Shown in pieces: positions 1-8,755 of a stretch of 64,000 nucleotides of DNA. Positions within the stretch are counted from its first letter, which is position 1; every line of letters starts with the position of its first letter. The position numbers were made by a program, and so were the translations under genes. The notes below the pieces were generated by a model. That model was not told where the DNA came from, did no database searches, and saw only the letters and a program-made list of their open reading frames with translations. Origin of the DNA: Albimonas donghaensis (GTDB lineage: Bacteria; Pseudomonadota; Alphaproteobacteria; Rhodobacterales; Rhodobacteraceae). Location: NCBI RefSeq assembly GCF_900106695.1, contig NZ_FNMZ01000002.1, forward strand, positions 248,001-312,000, written 5' to 3'.

Positions 1-168
1 CAGGTCGTCATAGGCGTCGCGGTCCAGCCCCTCGGCCCGGTCCCCGGTCACGGCGGCGCCGGGGCGGGCGGCGATGAAGGCCTTGAACCGCAGGCGCTGA
101 GCCGCGATCACGTCCTCGGGATCGCGGGTGAAGCGGACCGTGTGGCGGCCCCGGGTGATCGCGCGCAT
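1..168 (-). CDS. OlsB-like N-acyltransferase, N-terminal part only (runs off window)
   Basis: The first 56 codons are present and the rest lies outside the window. The visible peptide starts MRAITRGRHTVRF, has the AAQRLRFKAF segment and ends GLDRDAYDDL. This pattern of an AAQ-RLR-F helix followed by a D-x-D-x-DD stretch is typical of the GNAT-like ornithine lipid synthase OlsB / hemolysin-like N-acyltransferase family, which attaches a 3-hydroxyacyl chain to ornithine at the inner membrane. The start codon at 166-168 faces away from msrB, so the two genes are divergent across about 120 bp. Family assignment from so short a piece is moderate. Confidence 0.6.
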   Translation of the reverse strand, partial: MRAITRGRHTVRFTRDPEDVIAAQRLRFKAFIAARPGAAVTGDRAEGLDRDAYDDL

Positions 169-286
169 ATCAGCCTCCACGGGCGGTTTCATCCGCATTA
201 CATAGGGCGTCGGGCGTGACGCGGGTATGACGCGAAGGTTACGCCCCCGAGACTTTTTCCACGGAGCCGGACGAGGGAGCTGCGAG

Positions 287-682
287 ATGACGGACAAGAT
301 CGTGAAAACCGAGGCCGAGTGGCGGGAACAGCTGTCGGACCTGGCCTTCAAGGTGACCCGCAAGAAGGGGACCGAGCGGGCCGGGACCCATGACGATTTC
401 CCCAAGGCGCCCGGCGGGTTCCGTTGCGCGTGCTGCGACGCGCCGCTGTTCGACCAGACCGCGAAGTTCGAGAGCGGGACCGGCTGGCCGAGCTTCTTCG
501 CCCCGGTCGACGACGCGGCGGTGGAGCTGCACGAGGACCGGTCCTGGTTCATGCGCAGAACCGAGGTGCTCTGCGCGCGCTGCGACGCGCATCTGGGCCA
601 TGTCTTCCCCGACGGGCCGCAGCCCACGGGCCTGCGCTATTGCATGAACGGCGTGGCGCTGAAGTTCGAGCCCGAGGACTGA
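287..682 (+). CDS. msrB: Peptide-methionine (R)-S-oxide reductase MsrB
   Basis: The protein has 131 residues and reduces methionine-R-sulfoxide in proteins, using thioredoxin. The start MTDKIVK at 287 is preceded by GAGGGAGC. An upstream in-frame ATG at 227 adds a basic stretch not seen in the family, so 287 is preferred. Two CxxC pairs, CACC near residue 47 and CARC near residue 96, form the structural zinc site. The resolving/catalytic region GTGWPSF and the C-terminal RYCMNGVALKF carrying the catalytic cysteine are both present. Length and motifs are normal for a single-domain cytosolic MsrB without signal peptide. It stands alone; the next gene is convergent. Confidence 0.95.
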   Translation: MTDKIVKTEAEWREQLSDLAFKVTRKKGTERAGTHDDFPKAPGGFRCACCDAPLFDQTAKFESGTGWPSFFAPVDDAAVELHEDRSWFMRRTEVLCARCDAHLGHVFPDGPQPTGLRYCMNGVALKFEPED

Positions 683-714
683 GACGCCCCCGGCCCTCCT
701 CCCCCCCGGAGGTC

Positions 715-761
715 GGGGAAGCCGGAGACTGGGGAAGCCGGAGACTGGGAAGCCGGGGGCT
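715..761 (+). repeat. 16-bp tandem repeat, about three copies
   Basis: Between the convergent msrB and methyltransferase genes the unit GGGGAAGCCGGAGACT occurs at 715-730 and 731-746, with a degenerate 15-bp third copy at 747-761. It is non-coding and most simply a slippage duplication. Confidence 0.85.
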
Positions 762-766
762 GGGCC

Positions 767-1618
767 TCAGGCGATGGCGGTGAAGATCCGCGCGGCGCCG
801 CCCAGCACCGGGGGGGCGCCCTCGAACAGGGAGCGCAGGCGGGCGCGGACCGCCTCGACGCGCTCGGGCGGGGCCTCGGACAGCCGGGCCGCGACGGGAC
901 CGGAGCGGACGAGGAACTCCGCGGCCTCGGCGGCGGGATCGTCGCTGTCGGGGGCCGCGAGCATCAACGGCGCGTCCACGTCCCGCCAGGCGACGCTGCG
1001 CCAGCCGGCTTCGGTCAGCCAGCGCACCGGCAGGGTCGGGTCGGCCCAGCCGAAGGGGCCGGGGGCGCCGCGCTCGGCCCGGGGCGGGGCGGGCAGGTCC
1101 GCCAGCAGGTCGGCGCACATCTCCAGCGGGCGGGCCACCCAGTCGTTCTCCCCCGGACCGCGCCAGGCGACGCAGACCATCGGCGCGCCCGGACGCATCA
1201 CCGCGCGCAGGCCCGCCCAGGCGGGGGCGGGGTCCGCGAAGAACATGCAGCCGAAGCGTGAGAACAGGGCGCCGAAAGGACCGGGCGGCGGAGCCTCGGC
1301 GGCGTCGGCCTCCTCGAAGTCCACGGCGCCGGCCATCGGCCCGGTCTCCGCCGCCCGGGCGCGGGCCAGCGCCACCAGGTCGGGCGAGATGTCGAGCCCC
1401 GTGGCCTTCGCCCCGCGCCGGGCGAGGCCCAGGGTCGTGGCGCCGGGCCCGCAGCCCAGGTCGAGCACCTCGCGCCCCTCGAGCCCATGGGTTCCGACGA
1501 TGCCGGCGAGTTCGGCCAGCGCCTCGGCCCCGAAGGCGGCGAGGGCGCGGTCCTGCATCACGGCGCGCTCGGCCCAGCGGGCCCCGAGCCCACCGCGCCA
1601 GTCGTCGGCGGATGTCAT
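767..1618 (-). CDS. Class I SAM-dependent methyltransferase
   Basis: The 283-residue protein carries the SAM-binding motif I VLDLGCGPGATTLGLA near residue 53, followed by the acidic GLDIS motif II, as in Rossmann-fold class I methyltransferases of the Methyltransf_11/25 type. The substrate cannot be read from sequence. The start MTSADDW at 1618 is chosen because an AAGGAGAT ribosome-binding site sits just upstream; the frame stays open 111 bases further but with a proline-rich, non-conserved extension. It is convergent with msrB and divergent from the HAD gene at 1847, so it is probably a single-gene unit. Confidence 0.85.
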   Translation of the reverse strand: MTSADDWRGGLGARWAERAVMQDRALAAFGAEALAELAGIVGTHGLEGREVLDLGCGPGATTLGLARRGAKATGLDISPDLVALARARAAETGPMAGAVDFEEADAAEAPPPGPFGALFSRFGCMFFADPAPAWAGLRAVMRPGAPMVCVAWRGPGENDWVARPLEMCADLLADLPAPPRAERGAPGPFGWADPTLPVRWLTEAGWRSVAWRDVDAPLMLAAPDSDDPAAEAAEFLVRSGPVAARLSEAPPERVEAVRARLRSLFEGAPPVLGGAARIFTAIA

Positions 1619-1846
1619 CGGTCGGATCTCCTTGGTCGAGCCGCCCGGGACGGGCGGCGGGGCTCGCGCGGGGGGGCGTGGGGGCGTGGTCGCGCCATTG
1701 ACGATGGGGTTCAGATCGTGTCCCGGCAAGCCGCGATCAGGCCGGAGGGGGCGCGACGTGACGCACCCTGCCTGAGCGGCCCTCCCGCCCGCGCCTGCGC
1801 GGCTCCGTCAATGGACGCGAAACCGGGCCGGTGCTAACGATTCGGG

Positions 1847-2584
1847 ATGAGAACCCTCTCCCCCCCTGATCCGCCTCCCGCCCGCCCCGATGCCGGCCCC
1901 GATAGCGGCCCCAATAGCGGCGCGGACGCCGCCCTGCGCGCCGCCTTCGCGCGGGTGGAGACCTGGGTCTTCGACCTCGACAACACCCTCTACCCCCCGC
2001 ATGAGCGGCTGTTCGACCAGATCGAGGCGAAGATCGCCGCCTATGTGATCCGCGAGCTGAAGGTGGATGAGGACGAGGCCGCCCGGATGCGCCGCGCCTA
2101 CTGGCACGATCACGGGACCACGCTGGCCGGGCTGATGATCCATCACGGCATCGACCCGGACCCGTTCCTGGAGGAGGTGCACGACATCTCCTTCGCGCCG
2201 CTGTCGCCCAATCCGGCCCTGGCCGCGGCGATCGCGGCGCTGCCCGGGCGCAAGATCGTCTACACCAACGGCACCGCGCCCTATGCCCGCGCGGTGTGCG
2301 GAGCGCTGGCGCTCGACGGGCTGTTCGAGGCATTCTACGGGGTCGACGACGCCTTCTACACGCCCAAGCCCCAGCCCGCGGCCTATCAGCGGATCTTCGG
2401 GGCGGACGGGCTGGACCCGCGCCGCGCCGCGATGTTCGAGGACGATCCCCGCAATCTGGAGCCTCCGTTCCGGCTGGGGCTGGAGACGGTCTGGGTGATC
2501 CCCGATCTCGCCGAGCCTCCGACGCCGCCGCATGTCCTGCACCGCACCGACGACCTGGCCGGGTTCCTGCGCCGCCTGGTCTGA
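1847..2584 (+). CDS. HAD-superfamily pyrimidine 5'-nucleotidase
   Basis: The protein has 245 residues. After a proline-rich N-terminus it shows HAD motif I FDLDNTLYP (nucleophile Asp near residue 42), motif II YTNGTAPYA, and motifs III/IV KPQPAAYQ and FEDDPRNL. This set, with the long helical cap between motifs I and II, is that of the SDT1/phm8-like pyrimidine 5'-nucleotidases, which dephosphorylate UMP/CMP or clear non-canonical nucleotides in the cytosol. The extreme N-terminus (PPARPDAGPDSGPNSG) is low complexity and the true start could be slightly downstream. It is divergent from the methyltransferase and not in an obvious operon. Confidence 0.88.
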   Translation: MRTLSPPDPPPARPDAGPDSGPNSGADAALRAAFARVETWVFDLDNTLYPPHERLFDQIEAKIAAYVIRELKVDEDEAARMRRAYWHDHGTTLAGLMIHHGIDPDPFLEEVHDISFAPLSPNPALAAAIAALPGRKIVYTNGTAPYARAVCGALALDGLFEAFYGVDDAFYTPKPQPAAYQRIFGADGLDPRRAAMFEDDPRNLEPPFRLGLETVWVIPDLAEPPTPPHVLHRTDDLAGFLRRLV

Positions 2585-2999
2585 GCCGCCGACAGGGGCG
2601 GGGCCTTGGCGCGCCGACCTTCCGGAAGCGGGCGATGCGCCGGACAAGGCCAGGCCGGTCTCCGCCCGTGCGCCGCCCCGCGTGATCGCCGCCCCCCGCG
2701 CCCGTCTCCTCCGTCCCCCCGTCGCGTCCGAAGAACAGGCGCCCATGACCGCGCGCGCCACGCGGCGCCTTCGTCTCCGCCGGCTCGGAGCGTTCCGCCG
2801 GCCCCGGCGCCGCCTGGCGCCCGGGCGGGAGGACGGGCCGAGCCGCGCGCCTCCGCCCTGCGGAGGCCGCCGCGCGACGCGCGGCGTCTGCGGGCGCAGC
2901 GCGCAGGCGCGGCGGGGTGCGGGAAGGCGGGCCCCCGTGCGGGGCGAAGGGCGCCGCGCCGCGTTGCCTCGCGCCCCTCGCCGCCCCATGTTCCGCCCC
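2585..2999. other. Non-coding GC-rich stretch
   Basis: These 415 bases lie between the nucleotidase and the hydroxylase. Both strands are open in several frames but the translations are arginine/proline/alanine low complexity without any recognisable domain. I see no tRNA, promoter consensus or strong hairpin here. It presumably holds the promoter of the downstream hydroxylase. Confidence 0.6.
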
Positions 3000-4235
3000 A
3001 TGGACCGCATCGACACCGATATCCTGATCGTGGGCGGAGGCGCCGCCGGGCTCGCCGCCACGGCGCTGTTCGCAGCCGAGGGCTTCGACGTGACCTGCGT
3101 CGACGCCGCCCCGCCGGTCACCGACGCCGCCGCGCCGGGGGCCGACCTGCGCACCACCGCGCTCATGACCCCCTCGGTCGAGGCGCTGACCCGCGCCGGC
3201 GCCTGGGCGCATCTCGCCCCGCACGCCGCCCCGCTCGCCACCATGCGCCTGGTCGATGCGGGCGGCCCCGATCCGGTTCCCGCCCCGCGCGAGACCGCCG
3301 ATTTCACCGCCGCCGAGATGCAGCCCGAGCCCTTCGGCTGGAACCTGCCCAACACCGCGCTGCGCGCCGGCCTGCTCGCCCGGCTGGCGGACCTCCCCCG
3401 CGCCCGGCTGCGCGCGCCCGCGACCCTCGCCGCCCTGACCCTGCGCGAGACCGAGGCCATCGCCCGCCTCGACGGGCCCGAGCCCGCGCAGGTCCGCGCG
3501 AAGCTGGTGGTGGCCGCGGACGGGCGCGATTCCGCCGCCCGCACGCTCGCCGGCCTGACCGCGCGGCGGTGGAGCTACGCGCAGAAGGCGCTGGTCTTCG
3601 CGGTCGCCCATCCGGAGCCCCATGGCGGCGTGTCGACCGAGATCCACCGCACCGGCGGCCCCTTCACCCTCGTCCCCCTGCCCGACGCCGCGGACGGCGC
3701 GCATCGGTCCTCGGTCGTGTGGATGGAGACGGGGCCGAAGGCCGCGGCGCTCGCCGCCCTGGCGCGGGACGACGCCGAGGGCTTCGCCGAGGCGCTGAAC
3801 CTGCGCGGCTGCGGCGCGCTGGGGGGGCTGGCGCTCGCGTCCCCGGTGGCGACCTGGCCGATCATCGCCCAGCTCGCGCCCCGGCTCGACGGGCCGCGCA
3901 CGGCGCTGATCGCGGAGGCCGCGCATGTGGTCCCGCCCATCGGGGCGCAGGGGCTGAACATGTCGGTGGCCGACGCCGCCACGCTCGCCCGCATCGCCGG
4001 AGAGGCCCTGCGCGCCGGCGAGGATCCCGGCGGCGCCGCGGCGCTCGCCCGCTATCACCGCGCCCGCTGGCCGGAAATGGCGGCGCGGGTGGCGGGGATC
4101 GACGCGCTCAACCGCGCCGCGATGGCGGAATCCCAGGTGCTGCGCGACCTGCGCCGCATGGGCCTGCGCGCCGCCTACCAGACCGCGCCTGTCCGGCGCG
4201 CCGCGATGCGATTGGGGATGGGCGCGAAGGCGTAG
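3000..4235 (+). CDS. UbiH/UbiF/COQ6-family FAD-dependent hydroxylase
   Basis: The 411-residue flavoprotein monooxygenase begins MDRIDTDILIVGGG; an alternative ATG at 2988 adds four residues. The GGGAAGLAA dinucleotide-binding motif, the central DG motif AADGRDS and the C-terminal AEAAHVVPPIGAQGLNMS motif are all present and in order. The family hydroxylates the ubiquinone ring in aerobic Q biosynthesis at the inner membrane face; which ring position is served cannot be told. The Asp usual in GDAAH is Glu here, a variant I believe occurs in other alphaproteobacterial homologues. No clear Shine-Dalgarno is visible. The gene is convergent with the rfb operon. Confidence 0.87.
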   Translation: MDRIDTDILIVGGGAAGLAATALFAAEGFDVTCVDAAPPVTDAAAPGADLRTTALMTPSVEALTRAGAWAHLAPHAAPLATMRLVDAGGPDPVPAPRETADFTAAEMQPEPFGWNLPNTALRAGLLARLADLPRARLRAPATLAALTLRETEAIARLDGPEPAQVRAKLVVAADGRDSAARTLAGLTARRWSYAQKALVFAVAHPEPHGGVSTEIHRTGGPFTLVPLPDAADGAHRSSVVWMETGPKAAALAALARDDAEGFAEALNLRGCGALGGLALASPVATWPIIAQLAPRLDGPRTALIAEAAHVVPPIGAQGLNMSVADAATLARIAGEALRAGEDPGGAAALARYHRARWPEMAARVAGIDALNRAAMAESQVLRDLRRMGLRAAYQTAPVRRAAMRLGMGAKA

Positions 4236-4247
4236 GGCGGCACGCGC

Positions 4248-4270
4248 GTAGGGCGGGCGCCAGCCCGCCG
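4248..4270. repeat. REP-like palindrome between convergent genes
   Basis: GTAGGGCGGGCGCC is followed by AGCCCGCC, forming a GGCGGGC/GCCCGCC stem around GCCA. It resembles one arm of the larger palindrome at 8756-8816, which also begins GTAGGGCGGG. It lies just after the hydroxylase stop and before the rfbA stop and may act as a bidirectional transcription barrier. Confidence 0.55.
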
Positions 4271-4314
4271 TCACCGTCCCCCGGTCTCGCGCCGCGCCTC
4301 TTCCCGGCCCGCGC

Positions 4315-5190
4315 TCAGAACACCCGTTCGTGGACGATCCGCTCCAGATACACGCCGTAGCCGGATTTCTTCAGCGGCGCCGCCAGCGCCAGCAGCGCCT
4401 CGGTCGAGATCCAGCCCTGCCGCCAGGCGATCTCCTCGGGGCAGCTGACCTTCAGACCCTGGCGTTCCTCGATCGTCTCGACATAGGCGCCGGCCTGCAT
4501 CAGCGACTTGTGGGTGCCGGTGTCGAGCCAGGCGTAGCCGCGGCCCATCATCTCGACGAACAGGTCTCCGCGGTCGAGATAGGCCTTGTTGACGTCGGTG
4601 ATCTCCAGCTCGCCGCGGGGCGAGGGGGCGATGCCGGCGGCGATGTCGAGCACGTCGTTGTCGTAGAAATAGAGCCCCGTCACCGCGTAGTTGGATTTCG
4701 GCGCGACGGGCTTCTCCTCGATGTCGAGCGCGCGGCCGTCCTCGTTGAAATGCACCACGCCGTAGCGCTCGGGGTCCGAAACCCGGTAGCCGAAGACCGT
4801 GGCCCCGGTTTTCCGGGCCGCGGCCGCCGCCAGCAGGTCCGCGAAGCCGTGCCCGTAGAAGATGTTGTCGCCGAGCACGAGCGCCACATTGTCGTCGCCC
4901 ACGAAGTCGCGCCCGATGATGAACGCCTGCGCGAGCCCGTCGGGGGAAGGCTGGGCGGCGTAGCGGATCGACATGCCCCAGGCCGAACCGTCGCCGAGCA
5001 GGCGGCGGAACGGCTCCGCGTCATGGGGGGTGGTGATGATCAGCACCTCGCGGATGCCGGCGAGCATCAGCACCGAGAGCGGATAGTAGATCATCGGCTT
5101 GTCATAGACCGGCAGCAGCTGCTTGGAGACGCCCATGGTCACCGGGTGCAGCCGCGTGCCCGATCCGCCGGCGAGAATGATGCCTTTCAC
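4315..5190 (-). CDS. rfbA: Glucose-1-phosphate thymidylyltransferase RfbA/RmlA
   Basis: The 291-residue protein makes dTDP-glucose from dTTP and glucose-1-phosphate, the first step of dTDP-L-rhamnose synthesis. It starts at a GTG (5190), giving (V)[13 protein letters not shown], with AAAGGA upstream. The nucleotidyltransferase signature [31 protein letters not shown] and the GELEITDVN and WLDTGTH motifs are intact, and the length is normal. It is the last gene of the rfbC-rfbB-rfbD-rfbA operon, 11 bases after rfbD. Its own reading frame looks fully functional although two upstream operon members are damaged. Confidence 0.95.
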   Translation of the reverse strand: MKGIILAGGSGTRLHPVTMGVSKQLLPVYDKPMIYYPLSVLMLAGIREVLIITTPHDAEPFRRLLGDGSAWGMSIRYAAQPSPDGLAQAFIIGRDFVGDDNVALVLGDNIFYGHGFADLLAAAAARKTGATVFGYRVSDPERYGVVHFNEDGRALDIEEKPVAPKSNYAVTGLYFYDNDVLDIAAGIAPSPRGELEITDVNKAYLDRGDLFVEMMGRGYAWLDTGTHKSLMQAGAYVETIEERQGLKVSCPEEIAWRQGWISTEALLALAAPLKKSGYGVYLERIVHERVF

Positions 5191-5201
5191 GGGACGTCCT
5201 T

Positions 5202-6077
5202 TCAGCCGGTTTTCAACAGGTCGAGCACCCGGCCCAGCGCCTCGGGCCAGGGCCGCGGCGCGATGCCGAAGACGCGCTCGAACTTTTCGCAGCTCATCGC
5301 CGAATTGGCGGGGCGCGCGGCGGGGGTCGGGTAGTCGGAGGTCGGGATATGCGCGACCTCGGGGGCGGAGGCGATCATGCCGCGCGCCAGCGCGCCCGCG
5401 AAGACCGCTTCGGCGAAGCCGGCCCAATGCGTGGTCCCGGCGCCGGAATAGTGGAAGACGCCCCATGCCGGGTCGCCCTCGGGCGCCGTTTCCAGCCGGG
5501 GGGCGATGGCGATCAGCGCCTCGGCCAGGTCGATGGCGGAGGTCGGCTTGCCCATCTGGTCGGCGACCACGGTCAGCCGGCCCCGGTCGGCCAGCCGCAG
5601 CATGGTCTTCACGAAATTCGCCCCGACATCGCAATAGACCCAGGCCGTGCGGATCACGCAGGCGCGCGGGTTGGCCGCCATCACCAGGCGTTCGCCCGCC
5701 AGCTTGGTGCGCCCATAGGCGCCGAGCGGGGCGACGGGATCGTCCTCCAGCCACTCGCCGTCCTTGTCGCCGGGAAACACGTAGTCGGTGGAGATCTGCA
5801 CGATCCCCGCCCCGACCTTCGCCGCGCCGCGGGCCAGCGCCTCGGCCCCCGTGGCGTTGATGGCGTAGGCGAGATCCTCCTCGGATTCGGCCTTGTCCAC
5901 GGCGGTATGGGCGGCGGCGTTGATGACCAGCGTCGGGCGCGCGGCGATCACCGCGGCCTCGGCGTCCTCCGGCCGGGTCAGGTCCACGCGGTCGAGCCCG
6001 TAGGCGGTCAGCCCCGGCGCGGCGCGCAACAGGGATTCGGAAAGCTGGCCGTCGCGGCCGATGACGAGGATGCTCAT
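5202..6077 (-). CDS. rfbD: dTDP-4-dehydrorhamnose reductase RfbD/RmlD
   Basis: The 291-residue short-chain dehydrogenase carries out the last step, NADPH reduction to dTDP-L-rhamnose. It has the N-terminal nucleotide-binding turn GRDGQLS, the [12 protein letters not shown] segment, the STDYVF strand and the catalytic YGRTK (Tyr-x-x-x-Lys) with the WVY segment after it. Its start overlaps the end of the damaged rfbB by ATGA (6074-6077), indicating translational coupling. No lesion is visible. Confidence 0.94.
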   Translation of the reverse strand: MSILVIGRDGQLSESLLRAAPGLTAYGLDRVDLTRPEDAEAAVIAARPTLVINAAAHTAVDKAESEEDLAYAINATGAEALARGAAKVGAGIVQISTDYVFPGDKDGEWLEDDPVAPLGAYGRTKLAGERLVMAANPRACVIRTAWVYCDVGANFVKTMLRLADRGRLTVVADQMGKPTSAIDLAEALIAIAPRLETAPEGDPAWGVFHYSGAGTTHWAGFAEAVFAGALARGMIASAPEVAHIPTSDYPTPAARPANSAMSCEKFERVFGIAPRPWPEALGRVLDLLKTG

Positions 6078-6541
6078 TTCGACCCCAATCGCTTGCCGTC
6101 ATACCTGCCGGCGCGGATCGCGCGCCACCAGGGCTCGTTGTCCATGAACCAGGCGAGGGTGCGGTCCATGCCGGTTTCGAAGGTCTCCCGCGGCGCCCAT
6201 CCCAGTTCGTCGCGGATGCGGGTCGGGTCGATGGCGTAGCGCAGGTCGTGGCCAGGACGGTCGGTGACGAACTCGATCAGGTCCTCATGGGCGCCGGCCT
6301 CGGGGTAGCGGTCGTCCATCCAGGCGCAGATGAAGCGCACCACCTCGATATTGGTCTTCTCCGCGATATCCGCCTGGACCAGCGTGTAGTTCGGGCTGTC
6401 GGCGCAATCCTCCAGCGCCTCGGGCGTGGCGGCGTAGGTGAGCTTGTCGACATTGACCACCGACAGCCCGCGGTCGCGCATGGCGTGGCGGATGGTGGCG
6501 GAACCGATGAAGCCGGCGCCGCCGGTGACCAGCAGCTTCAT
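6074..6541 (-). pseudogene. rfbB: dTDP-glucose 4,6-dehydratase RfbB with large in-frame internal deletion
   Basis: The frame encodes 155 residues where the family has about 345. Residues 1-62 match the RmlB start (LLVTGGAGFIGS, NVDKLTYA, LVQADIA). The very next residues, EKTNIEVV, belong near position 245 of a full protein, and the rest ([29 protein letters not shown]) matches the normal C-terminus. About 180-185 central residues are missing, including the STDEVYG and YSASK catalytic motifs, so this product cannot be a dehydratase. The frame is preserved across the junction and the ATGA couplings to rfbC and rfbD are kept. An assembly collapse is an alternative explanation to a real deletion. 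Confidence 0.9.
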
Positions 6542-7029
6542 GCCGGGTCCCCTTCCCCGTCCGCGCCGAACACGAAGGGCGAGGCCCAGTCGGCCAGCTT
6601 CGGCTGCGCCGCGTCCTTGCCCGAGAGCACGGGGGCGGAGACCCCGGCCTCCGCCAGCGGCCAGTCGATGGCGAGCGTCGGGTCGTCCCAGGCGACGCCG
6701 CCATCGGCCTGCGCGTCATACCAGCCGTCGACCTTGTATTGGACCTCGGCGTCCGGGGTCAGGGTCAGGAATCCGTGCAGGAAGCCGCGGGGGACCAGAA
6801 GCTGGGCGCCGGTCTCGGCGTCCAGCCGCACGCCGCGCCACTGGCCGTAGGTGGGCGAGCCGACGCGCACATCCGCGGCGACGTCCCAGATCGCGCCTTT
6901 CGTGCAGCGCACCAGCTTGGTCTGCGCCGAGGGCGGGGCCTGGTAGTGCAGCCCCCGCAGGGCGCCCGGCTGGGCGGACATGGAGGGGTTGTCCTGGCAG
7001 AAGGCGAAGTCCAGCCCGGCCTCCGCCAT
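6538..7029 (-). pseudogene. rfbC: dTDP-4-dehydrorhamnose 3,5-epimerase RfbC/RmlC, 5'-truncated
   Basis: The readable protein begins MAEAGLDFAFCQDN and then follows the RmlC cupin closely: LRGLHYQAPP with the catalytic His, VPRGFLHGF, QYKVD with the catalytic Tyr, and KDAAQPKLAD. Full-length RmlC has about 35-40 further N-terminal residues (the LTP-R-F-D-RG-F-E strand region that helps form the dimer). These are absent, and upstream of 7029 the sequence turns into GC-rich repeats (GGCGGGGG) with no homologous codons in any frame. The frame is open to 7062 but encodes only MRGGGPRGGGR. The epimerase is therefore probably inactive and the operon promoter is lost. Confidence 0.8.
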
Positions 7030-7165
7030 GCGCCCCCCGCCTCGCGGCCCCCCGCCTCGCACCCCCGCCTGTTTTCAAGGCGCGCCCCTCGGCGCAGGGG
7101 CCGCGACGACGGCGCCCTGGCCGCTCCTGCCGCGGGGTTGGGCGCCTGTCGCCGGCAGGGCAGCG

Positions 7166-7189
7166 CTGGACTCATGGCTCTGGCGCCAT
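7166..7189 (+). promoter_or_regulatory. Possible TauR-like direct repeats upstream of tpa
   Basis: CTGGACTCAT (7166-7175) and CTGGCGCCAT (7180-7189) are two similar boxes 14 bp apart, about 85-110 bp before the aminotransferase start. From memory, TauR of Rhodobacter capsulatus recognises CTGGAC(T/C)TAA repeats before tpa. The first box matches that at 8 of 10 positions, the second only partly. Confidence 0.3.
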
Positions 7190-7273
7190 GGTTCCCGACG
7201 CTCTGGTTCTGGCGCCTTGCGAAGCATTGGCGCATGATCGCACGATGTTATCCGCTCGTTGGAGCCAAAGACC

Positions 7274-8647
7274 ATGTATGACAACGACATCTCCGGCGTG
7301 GTGGCCGCCGACCGCGCCCATGTCTGGCACCACCTGATCCAGCACCGGGCCTTCGACGCCAAGGACCCGCGCATCATCGTCGAGGGCAAGGGCCTCTCGG
7401 TCTGGGACCAGAACGGACGCGAGTTCATGGACGCCGTTTCGGGCGGCGTGTGGACCGTCAATGTCGGCTACGGGCGCGAGAGCATCGCCGACGCCGTGCG
7501 CGACCAGCTGGTCAAGATGAACTATTTCGCCGGCTCCGCGGGCTCGATCCCCGGCGCGCTGTTCGCGCAGAAGCTGATCGAGAAGATGCCGGGCATGTCC
7601 CGCGTCTACTATACGAACAGCGGCTCGGAGGCGAACGAGAAGGCCTTCAAGATGGTCCGCCAGATCGCGCACAAGCGCTATGGCGGCAAGAAGAACAAGA
7701 TCCTCTACCGCGACCGCGACTATCACGGCACCACCATCGGCGCCCTGTCGGCCTGCGGGCAGGAGCAGCGCGCCGCCCAGTACGGACCCTTCGTGCCGGG
7801 CTTCGTGCCGGTGCCGCATTGCCTGGAATACCGCGCCCAGTGGGACGTGGAGAATTACGGCCAGCGCGCCGCCGACGCGATCGAGGAGGTCATCCTGCGC
7901 GAAGGCCCCGACACCGTCGGCGCGCTCTGCCTCGAACCCGTGACCGCCGGCGGCGGGGTGATCGTGCCGCCCAAAGACTACTGGGAGCGGGTGCAGGAGA
8001 TCTGCGCGAAATACGACATCCTCCTGCATATCGACGAGGTCGTGTGCGGCGTGGGCCGGACCGGGACCTGGTTCGGCTACCAGCAGTTCGGCGTGAAGCC
8101 GGACATGGTGACCATGGCCAAGGGCGTCGCCTCGGGCTACGCCGCCATCGCCTGCCTGGTGACCACCGAGGGCGTGTTCGACCAGTTCCGCGACGACGCC
8201 GCGGACCCGCTGAACCATTTCCGCGACATCTCCACCTTCGGGGGCTGCACGGCCGGGCCGGCGGCGGCGCTGGAGAACATGAAGATCATCGAGGACGAGC
8301 ACCTGCTCGACAACACCACCGCCATGGGCGCGCGCCTGATGGCGGGGCTGGAGGCGATCAAGGACAAGCACGCGGTCGTCGGCGATGTCCGCGGCATGGG
8401 CCTGTTCTGCGGGGCCGAGCTGGTGGCCGACCGCGCCACCAAGGAACCGCTGGACGAAAAGATCGTCGCCGCGGTGGTGGCGGATTGCGACCGGCAGGGG
8501 GTGATCCTGGGCATGACCAACCGGTCGATCCCCGGCTTCAACAACACGCTCTGCCTCAGCCCGGCGCTGATCTCGACCGCCGATGACATCGACCGGATGC
8601 TCGCCACCATCGACGAGGCCCTGACCAACGTCTGCGGCCAGAGCTGA
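7274..8647 (+). CDS. tpa: Taurine:pyruvate aminotransferase
   Basis: The 457-residue class III PLP aminotransferase transfers the amino group of taurine to pyruvate, giving sulfoacetaldehyde and alanine in the cytosol. It carries DAVSGGVWTVNVGYGRE, YYTNSGSEANEKA, DYHGTTIGALS, LHIDEVVCGVGRTG and MAKGVASGYA (PLP lysine), and the whole N-terminal pattern ADRAHVWHHLIQH is that of Tpa rather than of generic omega-aminotransferases. The ATG at 7274 has GGAG nine bases upstream. No sulfoacetaldehyde acetyltransferase (xsc) or tauR lies nearby, so the rest of the pathway must be elsewhere. A strong terminator follows. Confidence 0.88.
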   Translation: MYDNDISGVVAADRAHVWHHLIQHRAFDAKDPRIIVEGKGLSVWDQNGREFMDAVSGGVWTVNVGYGRESIADAVRDQLVKMNYFAGSAGSIPGALFAQKLIEKMPGMSRVYYTNSGSEANEKAFKMVRQIAHKRYGGKKNKILYRDRDYHGTTIGALSACGQEQRAAQYGPFVPGFVPVPHCLEYRAQWDVENYGQRAADAIEEVILREGPDTVGALCLEPVTAGGGVIVPPKDYWERVQEICAKYDILLHIDEVVCGVGRTGTWFGYQQFGVKPDMVTMAKGVASGYAAIACLVTTEGVFDQFRDDAADPLNHFRDISTFGGCTAGPAAALENMKIIEDEHLLDNTTAMGARLMAGLEAIKDKHAVVGDVRGMGLFCGAELVADRATKEPLDEKIVAAVVADCDRQGVILGMTNRSIPGFNNTLCLSPALISTADDIDRMLATIDEALTNVCGQS

Positions 8648-8697
8648 GCCCGGACCTGACCCGACCACCGACCGGACGCCCCTTCGGGGAGCGCGAC

Positions 8698-8730
8698 GGG
8701 CCGCCCTTCCGACAGGAGGGCGGCCCGTTT
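8698..8730 (+). terminator. Rho-independent terminator after tpa
   Basis: GGGCCGCCC and GGGCGGCCC pair around a small inner stem (TCC/GGA) with a GACA loop, followed by GTTTGCCTTT. It lies about 50 bases after the tpa stop. Confidence 0.85.
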
Positions 8731-8755
8731 GCCTTTCGGGGGGCGGGGGAGGCGG

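Noticed and set aside
2532-2999. N-terminal extension of the UbiH-type hydroxylase
   Set aside because: The extra 156 codons are low-complexity Arg/Pro and the FAD motif would be displaced far from the N-terminus, unlike the family.
1737-4274. 845-codon minus-strand frame
   Set aside because: It overlaps two clear genes on the other strand and has repetitive composition without motifs.
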